A DNA stretch of 14,583 nucleotides, taken from Bacillota bacterium. GTDB lineage: Bacteria > Bacillota > Clostridia > Acetivibrionales > DSM-1351. Every line of letters begins with the position of its first letter. The first letter of the stretch is position 1. Shown here piece after piece: positions 7,240 to 14,583 of the stretch. Below the pieces are notes generated by a model that worked only from the letters and a program-made list of their open reading frames with translations, was not told the DNA's origin and ran no database searches. The stretch spans positions 1-14,583 of the forward strand of contig JAEVZU010000195.1 in NCBI GenBank assembly GCA_023392075.1, read 5' to 3'. A program made the position numbers and the translations under genes.

Positions 7240-7378
7240 GCAAGAAATTTGCTTTGCAAATCCGCTTTGCGTACGCTCAAGCACTCTGCCATGCTTTGCA
7301 AATTCGCTCCGCTCAGTTTTTAGTGCTTATTTTTATATAGCGGGGGTAAAAATATCATATCACTCTTTGCCTGTTTTT
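7228..7378. repeat. 151-bp unit bounded by 12-bp inverted repeats (MITE-like)
   Basis: AAAAACAGGCAA at 7228-7239 is perfectly mirrored by TTGCCTGTTTTT at 7367-7378. The interior has no ORF of note, carries a 20-bp imperfect direct repeat (7251-7270 and 7293-7312), and has a further inverted pair AAGCACT/AGTGCTT (7279-7285, 7322-7328). Several local hairpins of the GCAAA/TTTGC type are possible. The compact, palindrome-ended, non-coding layout resembles a small non-autonomous element or dispersed intergenic repeat. No clear target-site duplication is seen, so mobility is unproven. Confidence 0.45.
7251..7312. repeat. Imperfect 20-bp direct repeat within the 151-bp unit
   Basis: Two copies matching GCTTTGCAAATYCGCTYYGC occur at 7251-7270 and 7293-7312, 42 bp apart. 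They differ only at the three pyrimidine positions, all C/T changes. They suggest internal duplication of the unit or paired binding sites. Confidence 0.6.
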
Positions 7379-7423
7379 CCAACAGAAATCAGGTAAATTC
7401 CAATAGGTTTGAAATGCACATAC

Positions 7424-7452
7424 GGTTACTTGCTATTGCTTTATGCTAAAAT
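7424..7452 (+). promoter_or_regulatory. Possible promoter of the DUF2461 gene
   Basis: TGCTAAAAT at 7444-7452 fits an extended -10 element. The -35 region about 17 bases upstream (near 7424-7430, GGTTACT) is weak. It lies about 72 bp before the start codon and outside the 151-bp unit. Tentative. Confidence 0.35.
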
Positions 7453-7523
7453 TTCTGTCAAAATATAAAACATAAAGGAAGAACAGACGTTTGCTTTACT
7501 ACCGAAATAACAGGAGGATAGTT

Positions 7524-8198
7524 ATGAGTTTTAACGGCATTACCGGAGATGCACTCAGGTTTTTATTTGAAAATAGAATGAACAACAGCAAGGAATGGTA
7601 TGACGCCCATAAGGACGATTATAAAAAATATGTATACAACCCGTTTAGTGAACTGATAAACGAACTTGCCCCAACAATGCTGGAAATAGACAGTCAGCTT
7701 ATAACTGTTCCCTCCAAGCTTATATCCAGAGTCCGCAGGGATACCCGTTTTACCAAGGATAAAACCCTTTACAGAGATAATGTCTGGCTGGTGTTTCTCA
7801 GAGATAAATCCCAGATGTCCACTGCTCCCTGTTTCTGGTTTGGAGTAGATCAGAAGGGTTCCAGCTACGGAATAGGCTATTACGGTGCAGAACCTGCTTC
7901 AATGGCCAATATGCGTGATATGATAGTTAACAGGCATCCTGCTTTTGTCATGGCACAAAAATACTATGAAGCACAGGATAAATTCATACTTGGCGGGGAA
8001 ATGTATAAAAGAACCAGGTTTCCAGACCAGCCGGAGAACTTAAGAACATGGCTGGACAGGAAAAATATTTATTTCGAGATTGTGCAGAATAACTTTGAGC
8101 TGGCCTTTTCAAAGGAGCTTCCTGAAGTATTGAAAAAAGGCTTCAAGGAGCTGAAGCCCATCTATGATTTTTTATGTGTGGTTGAATCGAGAATATAG
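7524..8198 (+). CDS. DUF2461 family protein
   Basis: This 224-residue soluble protein belongs to the DUF2461 (TIGR02453) family, whose biochemical function I do not know. Family hallmarks are an N-terminal NNSKEWYDAHKDDYKKYV-type segment (about residues 20-37) and the strongly conserved RRDTRFTKDKTLYRD at 71-85. A core rich in aromatic and glycine residues follows (FWFGVDQKGSSYGIGYYG). There is no signal peptide or membrane helix. The length is usual for the family. The frame is open from 7491, but the ATG at 7524 has a perfect AGGAGG six bases ahead and gives the standard N-terminus. It is the only plus-strand gene here, divergent from pheA and convergent with the GH94-like gene, so it is probably monocistronic. 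No role can be inferred from the context. Confidence 0.88.
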   Translation: MSFNGITGDALRFLFENRMNNSKEWYDAHKDDYKKYVYNPFSELINELAPTMLEIDSQLITVPSKLISRVRRDTRFTKDKTLYRDNVWLVFLRDKSQMSTAPCFWFGVDQKGSSYGIGYYGAEPASMANMRDMIVNRHPAFVMAQKYYEAQDKFILGGEMYKRTRFPDQPENLRTWLDRKNIYFEIVQNNFELAFSKELPEVLKKGFKELKPIYDFLCVVESRI

Positions 8199-8301
8199 GA
8201 TGGCATGATATCAGAGGCTTTTTTAATGTAGCAAACGCAATGTATATGAAAATAATGATATAGTGCTCCCGTACAAACATCAATAAATGGCTTGCTCACG
8301 T

Positions 8302-10938
8302 CTAGCCTTCCACCAATATATTCAACACCTTGCTTTTCAGGTCTTTATCTGCTATCCACAACCTGCTGAGCCTCATGGTTTCACTGTATATACCTTCTTT
8401 TTTTATATCATTGACAAAGTAGGTTCTGGAACCCTTGCCGGAATTTTTATATTGTACCTTCAATCTGCAGCCTTTTATGTTTATATTAAAGGTAAACCCT
8501 TCAAAAGGAAGTCCTTCTGCCGGCTGCAGCCATATGCCTTCAAAATCCGGCTCTATTCCAACCACAAAACGTATAAGGGTCTTCAGTACCACATTGGAAC
8601 TCCCCGTCTGCCAGTCCAGCATGGACTCTCCGTCTATTCCTTTTTCTTCATTAAATCCATATGAATTTGGCATTACATACGGTGAGCAGGATATGGTCCG
8701 GTGAGTGAAGGGAAACAGCTTGATCAACTGCTCCCAGGCATCTTTTGGCCGGCCCAGCTGAAATAGGGCCATAACCGCAAAAGCTGCCGCATGCACATAA
8801 ACCGCCCCATTCTCCGCAGTACCCGCCGGAAGCTTGGGTATCCTGCCCACCCCGGGTGTATTTGGGCTGAAGGCATGATCAAAGGTTTTGAAACCGTATT
8901 TGGTATCCAACTCCCGGAATGAATCCAGGATGGTATTTTCCATATACCTGTCGGTTGAATTAAGGCCGCTCAGTACCCAGAAAGCGTTGGAGGTCAATCC
9001 GGTTCTCGAAACATGGCCGGGATCATCAAAGCTGCCTACAAAATAGGATCTCCTGTCTCCCCAGCCGTGAACTATTCTTTTTTGTCCGCAGTCATTACTT
9101 ACTACTGCATATTTTTGCAGGTTCAAACGCAATTCCTCTGCCGCTTCTTTATAATACCGTATTTCTTCCATGTACTTATCGCCATCCAGATGCAAAAGCA
9201 GTCCGGCCATCTCATTCAGATTCTGATATACCTGAAGTGAAGCCATTACCGATACCCCGCTGCCATATTCCCTGTGTGGCTCAAGACTTACACCCAATCC
9301 GTCAAGCGCATCGTTCCAGTCACCGTATAACACTTTTATACAGCCGGTCTGATCCATATCACGGTTTGAAAGCAAAAAATCCATTATTTTTAGAAGATGT
9401 TCCAAAATACTATCTCTGCATTTACTTTTCCTTACCAGACTTTTTTTCTCATCAACTATCTCATAATAACCGCATACCTGGGAAAGAATGCCGGTGTCGC
9501 CGGTAAACTTTATATATGCGCTCATTGCCGATATAACCCAGACACCCTGGTCGATAAACAGTCTCAGGTCCATAACAGGAGGAACCTCCGGACTTGAGGG
9601 AAGTGTATACTGTCTGGGACAGCGTCCGTCTTCAAGTACAAATTCCATTGCCTCCAGCATCTTTTTGCGGACCTGCCCCGGCTGCCAGTAAACCAACCCT
9701 TCCAGCGCCTGGAATATGTCCCTTATTCCAATCAATGAGCCCGCCGAGAGCTGTACATATCCCTTTATAAGCGAACAGAACTCTACCTGGGTTTTTAAGT
9801 GTTCGAAGAAAGAGTTAAATATGCCTTCCCGGAGCAAAACCGTATTTGATCTACCTACCTTTAAAGTCAGATCTTCTCTATCTATAACCGATTGTCTGTG
9901 GAGCTCGCTCTCTGTCAAATCAATCCCGGCAGGTGTATATTGTCCGGACAGCAGGTGGTCGGCCTCATTCTCATTATGACAATGAACCATATAGCTCATT
10001 ACCGCATCGTATCTTATGCTCCCGTTTCCCTGAATCCGCAAATGAATAATATCTGCTGCCGCCCCGGCCTCAGTGAAAGTGCAGATATGCTTTTTATTCC
10101 GGAAGCAGCCCTCAGCAAGAGCAGCCGGGGCATGGAGGCTGCTCCTGGAGCCTCCCGTATATTCATATCTGGAGGCTGTTTCCTCGTGTCTTATTAAGGC
10201 ACTGTCCTCTGAAATATTTATGAATCTGCGGATAATACCGATATTTGCAACCGAGGTTGTTCTGCTTATATCCTCATTGACCTTTATTTTAAAGGAACCC
10301 AGGTCATTATTCCGGCTGCTGCCTTTAACATAACTTACTTCCCTGAACCAGCGGCTTTCGCCGTTCTCACTCAGGCTGTGGCTCAGGAAGGGGTTTATAA
10401 AACTCGATATATAGAACTCCTTATTTTCAGCTTCCGGATTCTCAATATATAACGTAAAATATAATTTCCTGTCCTTATCCGGAAAGATTCTCAGAGTAAA
10501 TCTCATACCGTGGGTTTCAGTGATGTAATATGCACTGCTCCTGGAGAAAACCGTAAACTGTTCAAATTCACCCCCTTGAGGTGTAAGGCAGCCGGATACT
10601 GGCACAGATAAAAGAGATACGGGTTCATATGTTCCATTACCTTTTGGAAAGCCCGCAAAGAAAGCAACTTTGGGCTCCTGACCTTCATTTGCTCTCAGGA
10701 ATACCGAAAACAGCCCCTCATTGCAATGCATGTAACCCGAAGCATAGGCCCAGAAATTAAAGCCATCCTTGCCGTAAGGATAACGGCAGTCTCCGTCATC
10801 CCTGGGAAGCGATAAAATGTCATCATCTATGATATATGTATTTCCGGGAAGGGAATGGTTTTCCTGCAATTTTGTATTGTTTTTTAAATCCCTGTTCCAT
10901 TTTGATAATTCCTGTATCTTCTCCTTGAAAGTCCGCAT
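8302..10938 (-). CDS. GH94-like glycoside phosphorylase
   Basis: This 878-residue cytoplasmic protein resembles glycoside hydrolase family 94, which cleaves beta-linked disaccharides with phosphate to give alpha-hexose 1-phosphate. The N-terminal beta-sandwich region (about 45-330) precedes an (alpha/alpha)6 catalytic barrel. Landmarks are GIRDIFQAL at 404-412, FIDQGVW at 471-477, YGDWNDALDG around D540-D543 (where the family has its general-acid Asp), GTAENGAVYVHA at 706-717 and a C-terminal LQPA segment near 804-807. It is somewhat longer than classical cellobiose phosphorylase (about 810 aa), and DWNDAL replaces the DWNDC usual there, so the substrate may differ. There is no signal peptide. 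The ATG is preceded by GAGGG four bases away. It starts 25 bp after the phosphohexomutase gene, implying cotranscription. That neighbour would process the sugar 1-phosphate product. The family call is fairly sure; the substrate is unknown. Confidence 0.82.
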   Translation of the reverse strand: MRTFKEKIQELSKWNRDLKNNTKLQENHSLPGNTYIIDDDILSLPRDDGDCRYPYGKDGFNFWAYASGYMHCNEGLFSVFLRANEGQEPKVAFFAGFPKGNGTYEPVSLLSVPVSGCLTPQGGEFEQFTVFSRSSAYYITETHGMRFTLRIFPDKDRKLYFTLYIENPEAENKEFYISSFINPFLSHSLSENGESRWFREVSYVKGSSRNNDLGSFKIKVNEDISRTTSVANIGIIRRFINISEDSALIRHEETASRYEYTGGSRSSLHAPAALAEGCFRNKKHICTFTEAGAAADIIHLRIQGNGSIRYDAVMSYMVHCHNENEADHLLSGQYTPAGIDLTESELHRQSVIDREDLTLKVGRSNTVLLREGIFNSFFEHLKTQVEFCSLIKGYVQLSAGSLIGIRDIFQALEGLVYWQPGQVRKKMLEAMEFVLEDGRCPRQYTLPSSPEVPPVMDLRLFIDQGVWVISAMSAYIKFTGDTGILSQVCGYYEIVDEKKSLVRKSKCRDSILEHLLKIMDFLLSNRDMDQTGCIKVLYGDWNDALDGLGVSLEPHREYGSGVSVMASLQVYQNLNEMAGLLLHLDGDKYMEEIRYYKEAAEELRLNLQKYAVVSNDCGQKRIVHGWGDRRSYFVGSFDDPGHVSRTGLTSNAFWVLSGLNSTDRYMENTILDSFRELDTKYGFKTFDHAFSPNTPGVGRIPKLPAGTAENGAVYVHAAAFAVMALFQLGRPKDAWEQLIKLFPFTHRTISCSPYVMPNSYGFNEEKGIDGESMLDWQTGSSNVVLKTLIRFVVGIEPDFEGIWLQPAEGLPFEGFTFNINIKGCRLKVQYKNSGKGSRTYFVNDIKKEGIYSETMRLSRLWIADKDLKSKVLNILVEG

Positions 10939-10963
10939 ATGGCCCTCGCATTTTTATTATATT

Positions 10964-12376
10964 CTAAAGTTGCAGAAATTCCTTCATCCTCCTGCTTACA
11001 TCAGCAGCGTCCTCTTCGGCATTCATCTCGCAGAAAACTCTGAGCAGAGGTTCGGTTCCCGAGAACCTGACTATTATCCAGCCGCTGTTTTCAAAATAAA
11101 TTTTAACTCCGTCACTATAGCTGATATTTTTTATTTTTATATTAAAATCAGGAATTCTTTTTTCCTCATATAAAATCCTGACAAGTCTTTCTCTGTCCTT
11201 ATCCATATATCTGAAGTCCGCTTCGGTAAAATAAAAGTTTCCGAATTGCCCATGTATTTCGTCCAGGAGGTCCGAAAGCTTCATGCCTGTGATACTTAGC
11301 AGTTCAATAAGGAGGCTTGCTGCAAAGATCCCGTCCTTGCCCTTGATATGTCCGCGGATGGTTAAGCCGCCGCTGCTTTCACCGCCAAGCAAAGCCGACT
11401 TTTCCTCCATCATTGAGCTGATGTTCTTAAACCCCACTGGCACCTCGTAGCATTCCTCTCCAAAGGCTTGAGCTATCTTATCCAGCAGATGTGTCGTGGC
11501 AACATTTCTGACAACACCGCCCTTCCAGCCTTTATACTTCAGCAGATAATAATACAGTATGGCCAGTATGCTGTTCGGATGAATGAAGTCACCCTTTTCA
11601 TCGATTATTCCCAGCCTGTCGGCATCCCCGTCGGTTCCGATGCCTATGTCATAACCCTTTTCAACCACCATGTCCCTGAGCCTCTGCAGTGTATGTGAGC
11701 TTGGCGAGGGCAATCTTCCCCCGAACAGTGTATCATGCCTGTCATTGATAATATCCACCTCACAGCGGGCTGTGACAAGTATGGTCTGAAGCGAGGTTTT
11801 TGACACCCCGAACATGGGGTCCAGAAGTACCTTCAACCTTCTTTCCTTTATGGCTTGAGTATCTATCATGGAAATGATTGTATCTATATAATTGTTCATG
11901 GGATCAATTATTTTTATCAAGCCCTTTTTTACTCCGTCCTCAAAGGTCACGGATTTTATATTTTCCTTTGCAATTTTTCCGATGTATGCTTCTATCTTCT
12001 CCGTTACTGTCTCTGTCGCATCGCGCCCGCCGGCTGTAAAAATTTTTATACCGTTGTAGTCGGCAGGATTGTGGCTGGCTGTGACGGCGGCTCCATAGCA
12101 GGTATTAAAGGTTTTTACCGCGTACATTACCAGAGGTGTAGGTGCAACCCTGTCTATAAAGAAAACCGTTATCCCGTTTGCTGCAAGTATTTCGGAAAAC
12201 CATCCGGCGGCCTTATCGGACAGAAACCTTCTGTCGTATCCGATAACAAATCCTGAATGGCTTGTTTTTTCATCCTGTATTAAATTTGCTATGGCCTGGG
12301 CAAGTATCACCAGGTTTTCCTTGGTAAATTCTTCTCCAATTATTGCCCTCCAGCCGCCTGTGCCGAATTTTATCAT
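10964..12376 (-). CDS. Phosphoglucomutase/phosphomannomutase family protein
   Basis: This alpha-D-phosphohexomutase interconverts hexose 1-phosphate and 6-phosphate through a phosphoserine. The 470-residue product has all four family signatures. They are catalytic TASHNP with S101, the Mg-binding loop DGDADR at 249-254, the sugar-binding loop GGESSGG at 331-337 (GEESGG is commoner) and the phosphate-binding RFSGTEP at 437-443. The N-terminus KFGTGGWRAII is also typical. I chose the ATG at 12374-12376, with GGGAGG five bases upstream, over the upstream in-frame ATG at 12407-12409. It lies between a solute-binding protein gene and a GH94-like phosphorylase on the same strand. That suggests it turns phosphorolysis-derived glucose 1-phosphate into glucose 6-phosphate. 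Substrate choice between glucose, mannose and glucosamine cannot be read from the sequence. Confidence 0.92.
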   Translation of the reverse strand: MIKFGTGGWRAIIGEEFTKENLVILAQAIANLIQDEKTSHSGFVIGYDRRFLSDKAAGWFSEILAANGITVFFIDRVAPTPLVMYAVKTFNTCYGAAVTASHNPADYNGIKIFTAGGRDATETVTEKIEAYIGKIAKENIKSVTFEDGVKKGLIKIIDPMNNYIDTIISMIDTQAIKERRLKVLLDPMFGVSKTSLQTILVTARCEVDIINDRHDTLFGGRLPSPSSHTLQRLRDMVVEKGYDIGIGTDGDADRLGIIDEKGDFIHPNSILAILYYYLLKYKGWKGGVVRNVATTHLLDKIAQAFGEECYEVPVGFKNISSMMEEKSALLGGESSGGLTIRGHIKGKDGIFAASLLIELLSITGMKLSDLLDEIHGQFGNFYFTEADFRYMDKDRERLVRILYEEKRIPDFNIKIKNISYSDGVKIYFENSGWIIVRFSGTEPLLRVFCEMNAEEDAADVSRRMKEFLQL

Positions 12377-12407
12377 ATAGACCTCCCTGACTTTTCCGCA
12401 GCTCTTC

Positions 12408-12436
12408 ATTATATAAAATTAAATCACCATATTTAA
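12408..12436 (-). promoter_or_regulatory. Possible promoter before the phosphohexomutase gene
   Basis: On the minus strand a perfect TATAAT lies at 12408-12413, 31 bp before the start codon and just downstream of the large stem-loop. The -35 position (TTAAAT at 17-bp spacing) is weak. It could give independent expression of the mutase and phosphorylase genes in addition to read-through. Confidence 0.4.
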
Positions 12437-12474
12437 CGGGGCTGCTGCAAAACCATGGTTTTACAGCAACCCCG
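12437..12474 (-). terminator. Long stem-loop after the solute-binding protein gene
   Basis: A 38-nt near-palindrome lies 16 bp after the binding-protein stop. As minus-strand RNA it forms about 17 continuous pairs (outer CGGGG with CCCCG, middle TGCTG with CAGCA, inner AAAAC with GTTTT) around a CATG loop. Two of the pairs are U-G wobbles. The same positions on the plus strand would be C-A mismatches. No U-run follows; the next bases are TTAAATA. It is therefore either a leaky terminator or an mRNA-stabilising stem that raises binding-protein expression over the downstream genes. Confidence 0.7.
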
Positions 12475-12490
12475 GATAAATCGGTTTATT

Positions 12491-14137
12491 TTAGTTCAGA
12501 CCCATTTCCTTGGCTTTTGCATTGACTTCATCAATCATTTTGCTTAAGCCTTTGGCCTCATATTCCTTCAGAACATCCGCCCACATTTTCTCGACAGGTT
12601 CTTTTCCTGCCATGATCTTGAGCATGAATTCATGGTCAAGAATCGAGAACTTATCCTTTGTCGGAGTTGAAACATCTGTCAGCTTTACTTCATAGTCCGG
12701 CTGTCTGGCTACCTGTCTTGAATGCTCAAGATCTTTTATGGCAGCTTCACGTATTGCCGGATCAATGGTTGAATTGTTGGGATCATAAAGGTACGCGTTG
12801 TCGAATTCGACCAAAGCCTGGATATTTGCCGATGACGGCTGTTTCTTGTCAAGCTCTACCTGGTTTGTGATTTTTGTGATCTTGTCTCCTTCTTTCCTGT
12901 AATCTGCATCTTTAACTCCATATCTGTAGAATTCCTTTGTTTCAGGCTGAAGCATGTAATCATACAGCATCATGATCCTATCCATTTTTTTGTCGTCCAT
13001 TTTATTGCTGAAATAGCTCTCAGACCAATACGTCTTAAAGGTGCAGTGATATTTGTTTCCGTCTGTGGCCGGGAAGTAATCTGCTTTTTTTACGGCGTCA
13101 AAGAGAGGTACATCGGGATGGAGTTTCTTCCATCTTTCATTGACCTGATTGTTGACATTGCCGTAACCAACCAGCAGTAACGCCGCAGATGTTCCGGATA
13201 CAAACTTGTCATAGGATTGGGTGCCCTTCATATTTGCAATATCCCTGTCTATCATCCTCTGGTCATACATGGTTCTCATGTTTTGGAGGGAAGGAAGTGC
13301 CAAATCTGTTGTAAGAACAGCCGGGACATATTTGCCGTCTTTCTTTATCCATTTAAAGTCACTGCCGCTGCCGTCACTGGTTGCCGCAGGATCGCTGAAC
13401 AGCCAGAAGAATCCGCTGATCTGCTTTACATTGTTGGCGGTCAAACCGCTGATTTTCTTTCCTTCAGGGTCCTTGTCAACAATGGCCTTGAGCATTGCGT
13501 TGAATTCATCCCAGGTTTCAGGTTCCTTGGTTATGCCTGCTTTTTGAGCCAGATCCCAGCGGTATAAAACTATTCTGTCGTGTGCGCAATAGTCCAGGGA
13601 ATCGTACAAACTCCTCGGAACTGTGTATATTTTTCCGTCAGGCTGCTTGAGGGCCTGGATATCCGGCTTGTTCATATACTCCTTGAGAGTCGGATATTTT
13701 GATAAATCATCAGGCAGCGGTTTAATGACCCCCTGATTTATCCAGTTCCTGTAATAGGTGGTCCCTACAGCGTCAATAGACATTATGTCGGGCATATCAC
13801 CGGATGCCGACCACATCTGAGCCTTTTGAGTATAGTCGTCCCAGGTGATCTGGCGGGGTTTCAGTGTAATATTGAGCTTTTTATACATTGCCTGTAAAAA
13901 TTGGTCATTGTCGGCATTTGCCAGGGCTTCATCTATACCCCAGAGCGCTACCGAAATATCCATCTTTTCACTTACATCCGGTGCGGCATTTGTGCCCTCG
14001 GAACTTGCAGATGATCCAGCGGCAGCAGATGTCTGACTGTCTCCGGTATTCTCCGATGTTCCTCCGCATGCGGTGACACCTGAAACAAGTAAAGCCGACA
14101 TTAACATAATTGCCAAACTGCGTTTTAACTTACCCAT
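12491..14137 (-). CDS. Extracellular solute-binding lipoprotein of a sugar ABC transporter
   Basis: This is the ligand-capturing component of a carbohydrate (CUT1-type) ABC importer, anchored to the outer face of the membrane. The 548-residue product starts with a lipoprotein signal: basic MGKLKR, a hydrophobic core, and lipobox VTAC with the lipidated Cys at residue 24. A low-complexity Ser/Ala/Thr/Gly linker follows to about residue 55. The mature part resembles family 1 binding proteins of the LipO/YtcQ kind, which are long (about 500-560 aa) and pair with LplB/LplC permeases. Aromatic-rich segments such as SGFFWLFSDP are consistent with sugar binding. The ATG has AAAGGGGG about ten bases upstream. 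It lies 97 bp after an LplC-like permease gene and 114 bp before the phosphohexomutase gene. The ligand is unknown; the GH94-like neighbour suggests an oligosaccharide. Confidence 0.9.
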   Translation of the reverse strand: MGKLKRSLAIMLMSALLVSGVTACGGTSENTGDSQTSAAAGSSASSEGTNAAPDVSEKMDISVALWGIDEALANADNDQFLQAMYKKLNITLKPRQITWDDYTQKAQMWSASGDMPDIMSIDAVGTTYYRNWINQGVIKPLPDDLSKYPTLKEYMNKPDIQALKQPDGKIYTVPRSLYDSLDYCAHDRIVLYRWDLAQKAGITKEPETWDEFNAMLKAIVDKDPEGKKISGLTANNVKQISGFFWLFSDPAATSDGSGSDFKWIKKDGKYVPAVLTTDLALPSLQNMRTMYDQRMIDRDIANMKGTQSYDKFVSGTSAALLLVGYGNVNNQVNERWKKLHPDVPLFDAVKKADYFPATDGNKYHCTFKTYWSESYFSNKMDDKKMDRIMMLYDYMLQPETKEFYRYGVKDADYRKEGDKITKITNQVELDKKQPSSANIQALVEFDNAYLYDPNNSTIDPAIREAAIKDLEHSRQVARQPDYEVKLTDVSTPTKDKFSILDHEFMLKIMAGKEPVEKMWADVLKEYEAKGLSKMIDEVNAKAKEMGLN

Positions 14138-14236
14138 TTAATTTGTTCCCCCTTTGATTTATATTTAGAAATCATTAAATAAAAGGTTATTTAACAACTT
14201 CCTGGAATCATTGCCAACAAACAAATCCTGATTTAA
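14138..14236 (-). other. Permease to binding-protein gap with AT palindrome
   Basis: This 99-bp gap holds the perfect palindrome TTAAATAA-aagg-TTATTTAA at 14175-14194 and the ribosome binding site of the binding-protein gene. The stem is all A-T, so it would be weak as RNA. It could be an operator. No promoter or terminator is convincing here. Confidence 0.35.
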
Positions 14237-14583
14237 CTACTCTTTTATGGACCCAACCATTATTCCCCTCACAAAGTGTTTCTGCAGGAATGGGTACACA
14301 CACATTATGGGAATTGCGGATATTACGATGGATGCCATCTGAGTGGCCTGTATCCCCACCCCGGCCTTGCTTTCTACAACGGCTGCCGCCGAGGAGCTCA
14401 GCTGGACATTCATATTTATCAAAAGCTCTCTCAGATATATCTGTAAAGGTACTTTTGCCGAATCACTGATAAAAATCAGGGAATTATACCACTCATTCCA
14501 CCTGTCAACTGCATAAAACAGTGCAAACGTGGCAATGAAAGGCTTTGATATAGGTAAAATTATCTTCCAGAGTATATACAGGT
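14237..14583 (-). CDS. Carbohydrate ABC transporter permease, LplC type (C-terminal part)
   Basis: Only the last 114 codons are in the window; the start lies beyond the right edge. The protein is an integral membrane permease of the CUT1 sugar importers. The visible part begins in the conserved cytoplasmic loop that contacts the ATPase (LYILWKIILPISKP). It continues through ATFALFYAVDRWNEWYNSL, typical of LplC/YtcP-like permeases, and a final membrane helix near IVISAIPIMCVYPFLQ. It ends in the usual HFVRGIMVGSIKE. The TAG stop lies at 14237-14239. The binding-protein gene follows it on the same strand, as is common in permease-permease-binding protein operons. The partner permease is expected to lie further right, and the ATPase is probably encoded elsewhere. 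Confidence 0.92.
   Translation of the reverse strand, partial: LYILWKIILPISKPFIATFALFYAVDRWNEWYNSLIFISDSAKVPLQIYLRELLINMNVQLSSSAAAVVESKAGVGIQATQMASIVISAIPIMCVYPFLQKHFVRGIMVGSIKE

Noticed and set aside
7228..7378. Complete insertion sequence
   Set aside because: There is no transposase frame and no clear target-site duplication. At most a non-autonomous element or repeat.
8199..8301. Terminator between the convergent DUF2461 and GH94-like genes
   Set aside because: A run of T occurs near 8219-8225 and TGATATCA is palindromic, but no stable GC stem lies directly before the T-run on either strand.
11855..12256. 133-codon plus-strand frame opposite the phosphohexomutase gene
   Set aside because: It is Cys-rich with no recognisable domain or ribosome binding site, and lies fully antisense to a conserved enzyme.
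13217..13567. Overlapping plus-strand frames opposite the binding-protein gene
   Set aside because: Two frames overlap each other and a clear lipoprotein gene. Neither has a start signal or a known family.
1..14583. CRISPR array, prophage or defence system
   Set aside because: There are no regularly spaced repeats of suitable length and no cas, integrase, toxin-antitoxin or restriction genes.

Overview
This window looks like chromosomal DNA from a low-GC Gram-positive bacterium of the class Clostridia. Purine-rich AGGAGG-type ribosome binding sites precede nearly every gene. Protein styles fit a saccharolytic, possibly cellulolytic, clostridium of the Ruminiclostridium kind. The genus is an inference from gene content, not shown by the sequence. 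Ten protein genes are visible: nine complete and one cut by the right edge. All but one lie on the minus strand. I see no rRNA, tRNA, CRISPR array, transposase or phage gene.

Positions 1-6300 hold a housekeeping block read right to left: a MazG-like protein, GdpP (cyclic-di-AMP phosphodiesterase), ribosomal protein L9 (rplI), replicative helicase (dnaB) and, after a 302-bp structured gap, tilS (tRNA-Ile lysidine synthetase). The gdpP-rplI-dnaB order is conserved in Firmicutes. An extended -10 promoter lies just upstream of the MazG-like gene. Structured RNA leaders are visible before rplI and tilS.

Positions 6300-8200 hold pheA (prephenate dehydratase, minus strand, probable TTG start) and a divergent DUF2461 gene, the only plus-strand gene. 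The gap between them contains a 151-bp unit bounded by perfect 12-bp inverted repeats. One end of it appears to supply the -35 box of the pheA promoter.

Positions 8300-14583 hold a carbohydrate-uptake and phosphorolysis locus on the minus strand: the end of an LplC-type ABC permease, a lipoprotein solute-binding protein, an alpha-phosphohexomutase and a GH94-like glycoside phosphorylase. The likely logic is import of an oligosaccharide, cytoplasmic phosphorolysis to a hexose 1-phosphate, and conversion to hexose 6-phosphate. No transport ATPase is in view. A long stem-loop follows the binding-protein gene and is better paired as minus-strand RNA than as plus-strand RNA.

No wholly new system is evident. 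The best leads are the orphan phosphorylase locus, the 151-bp repeat-bounded unit with its promoter overlap, and the RNA structures ahead of tilS and rplI and after the binding-protein gene.
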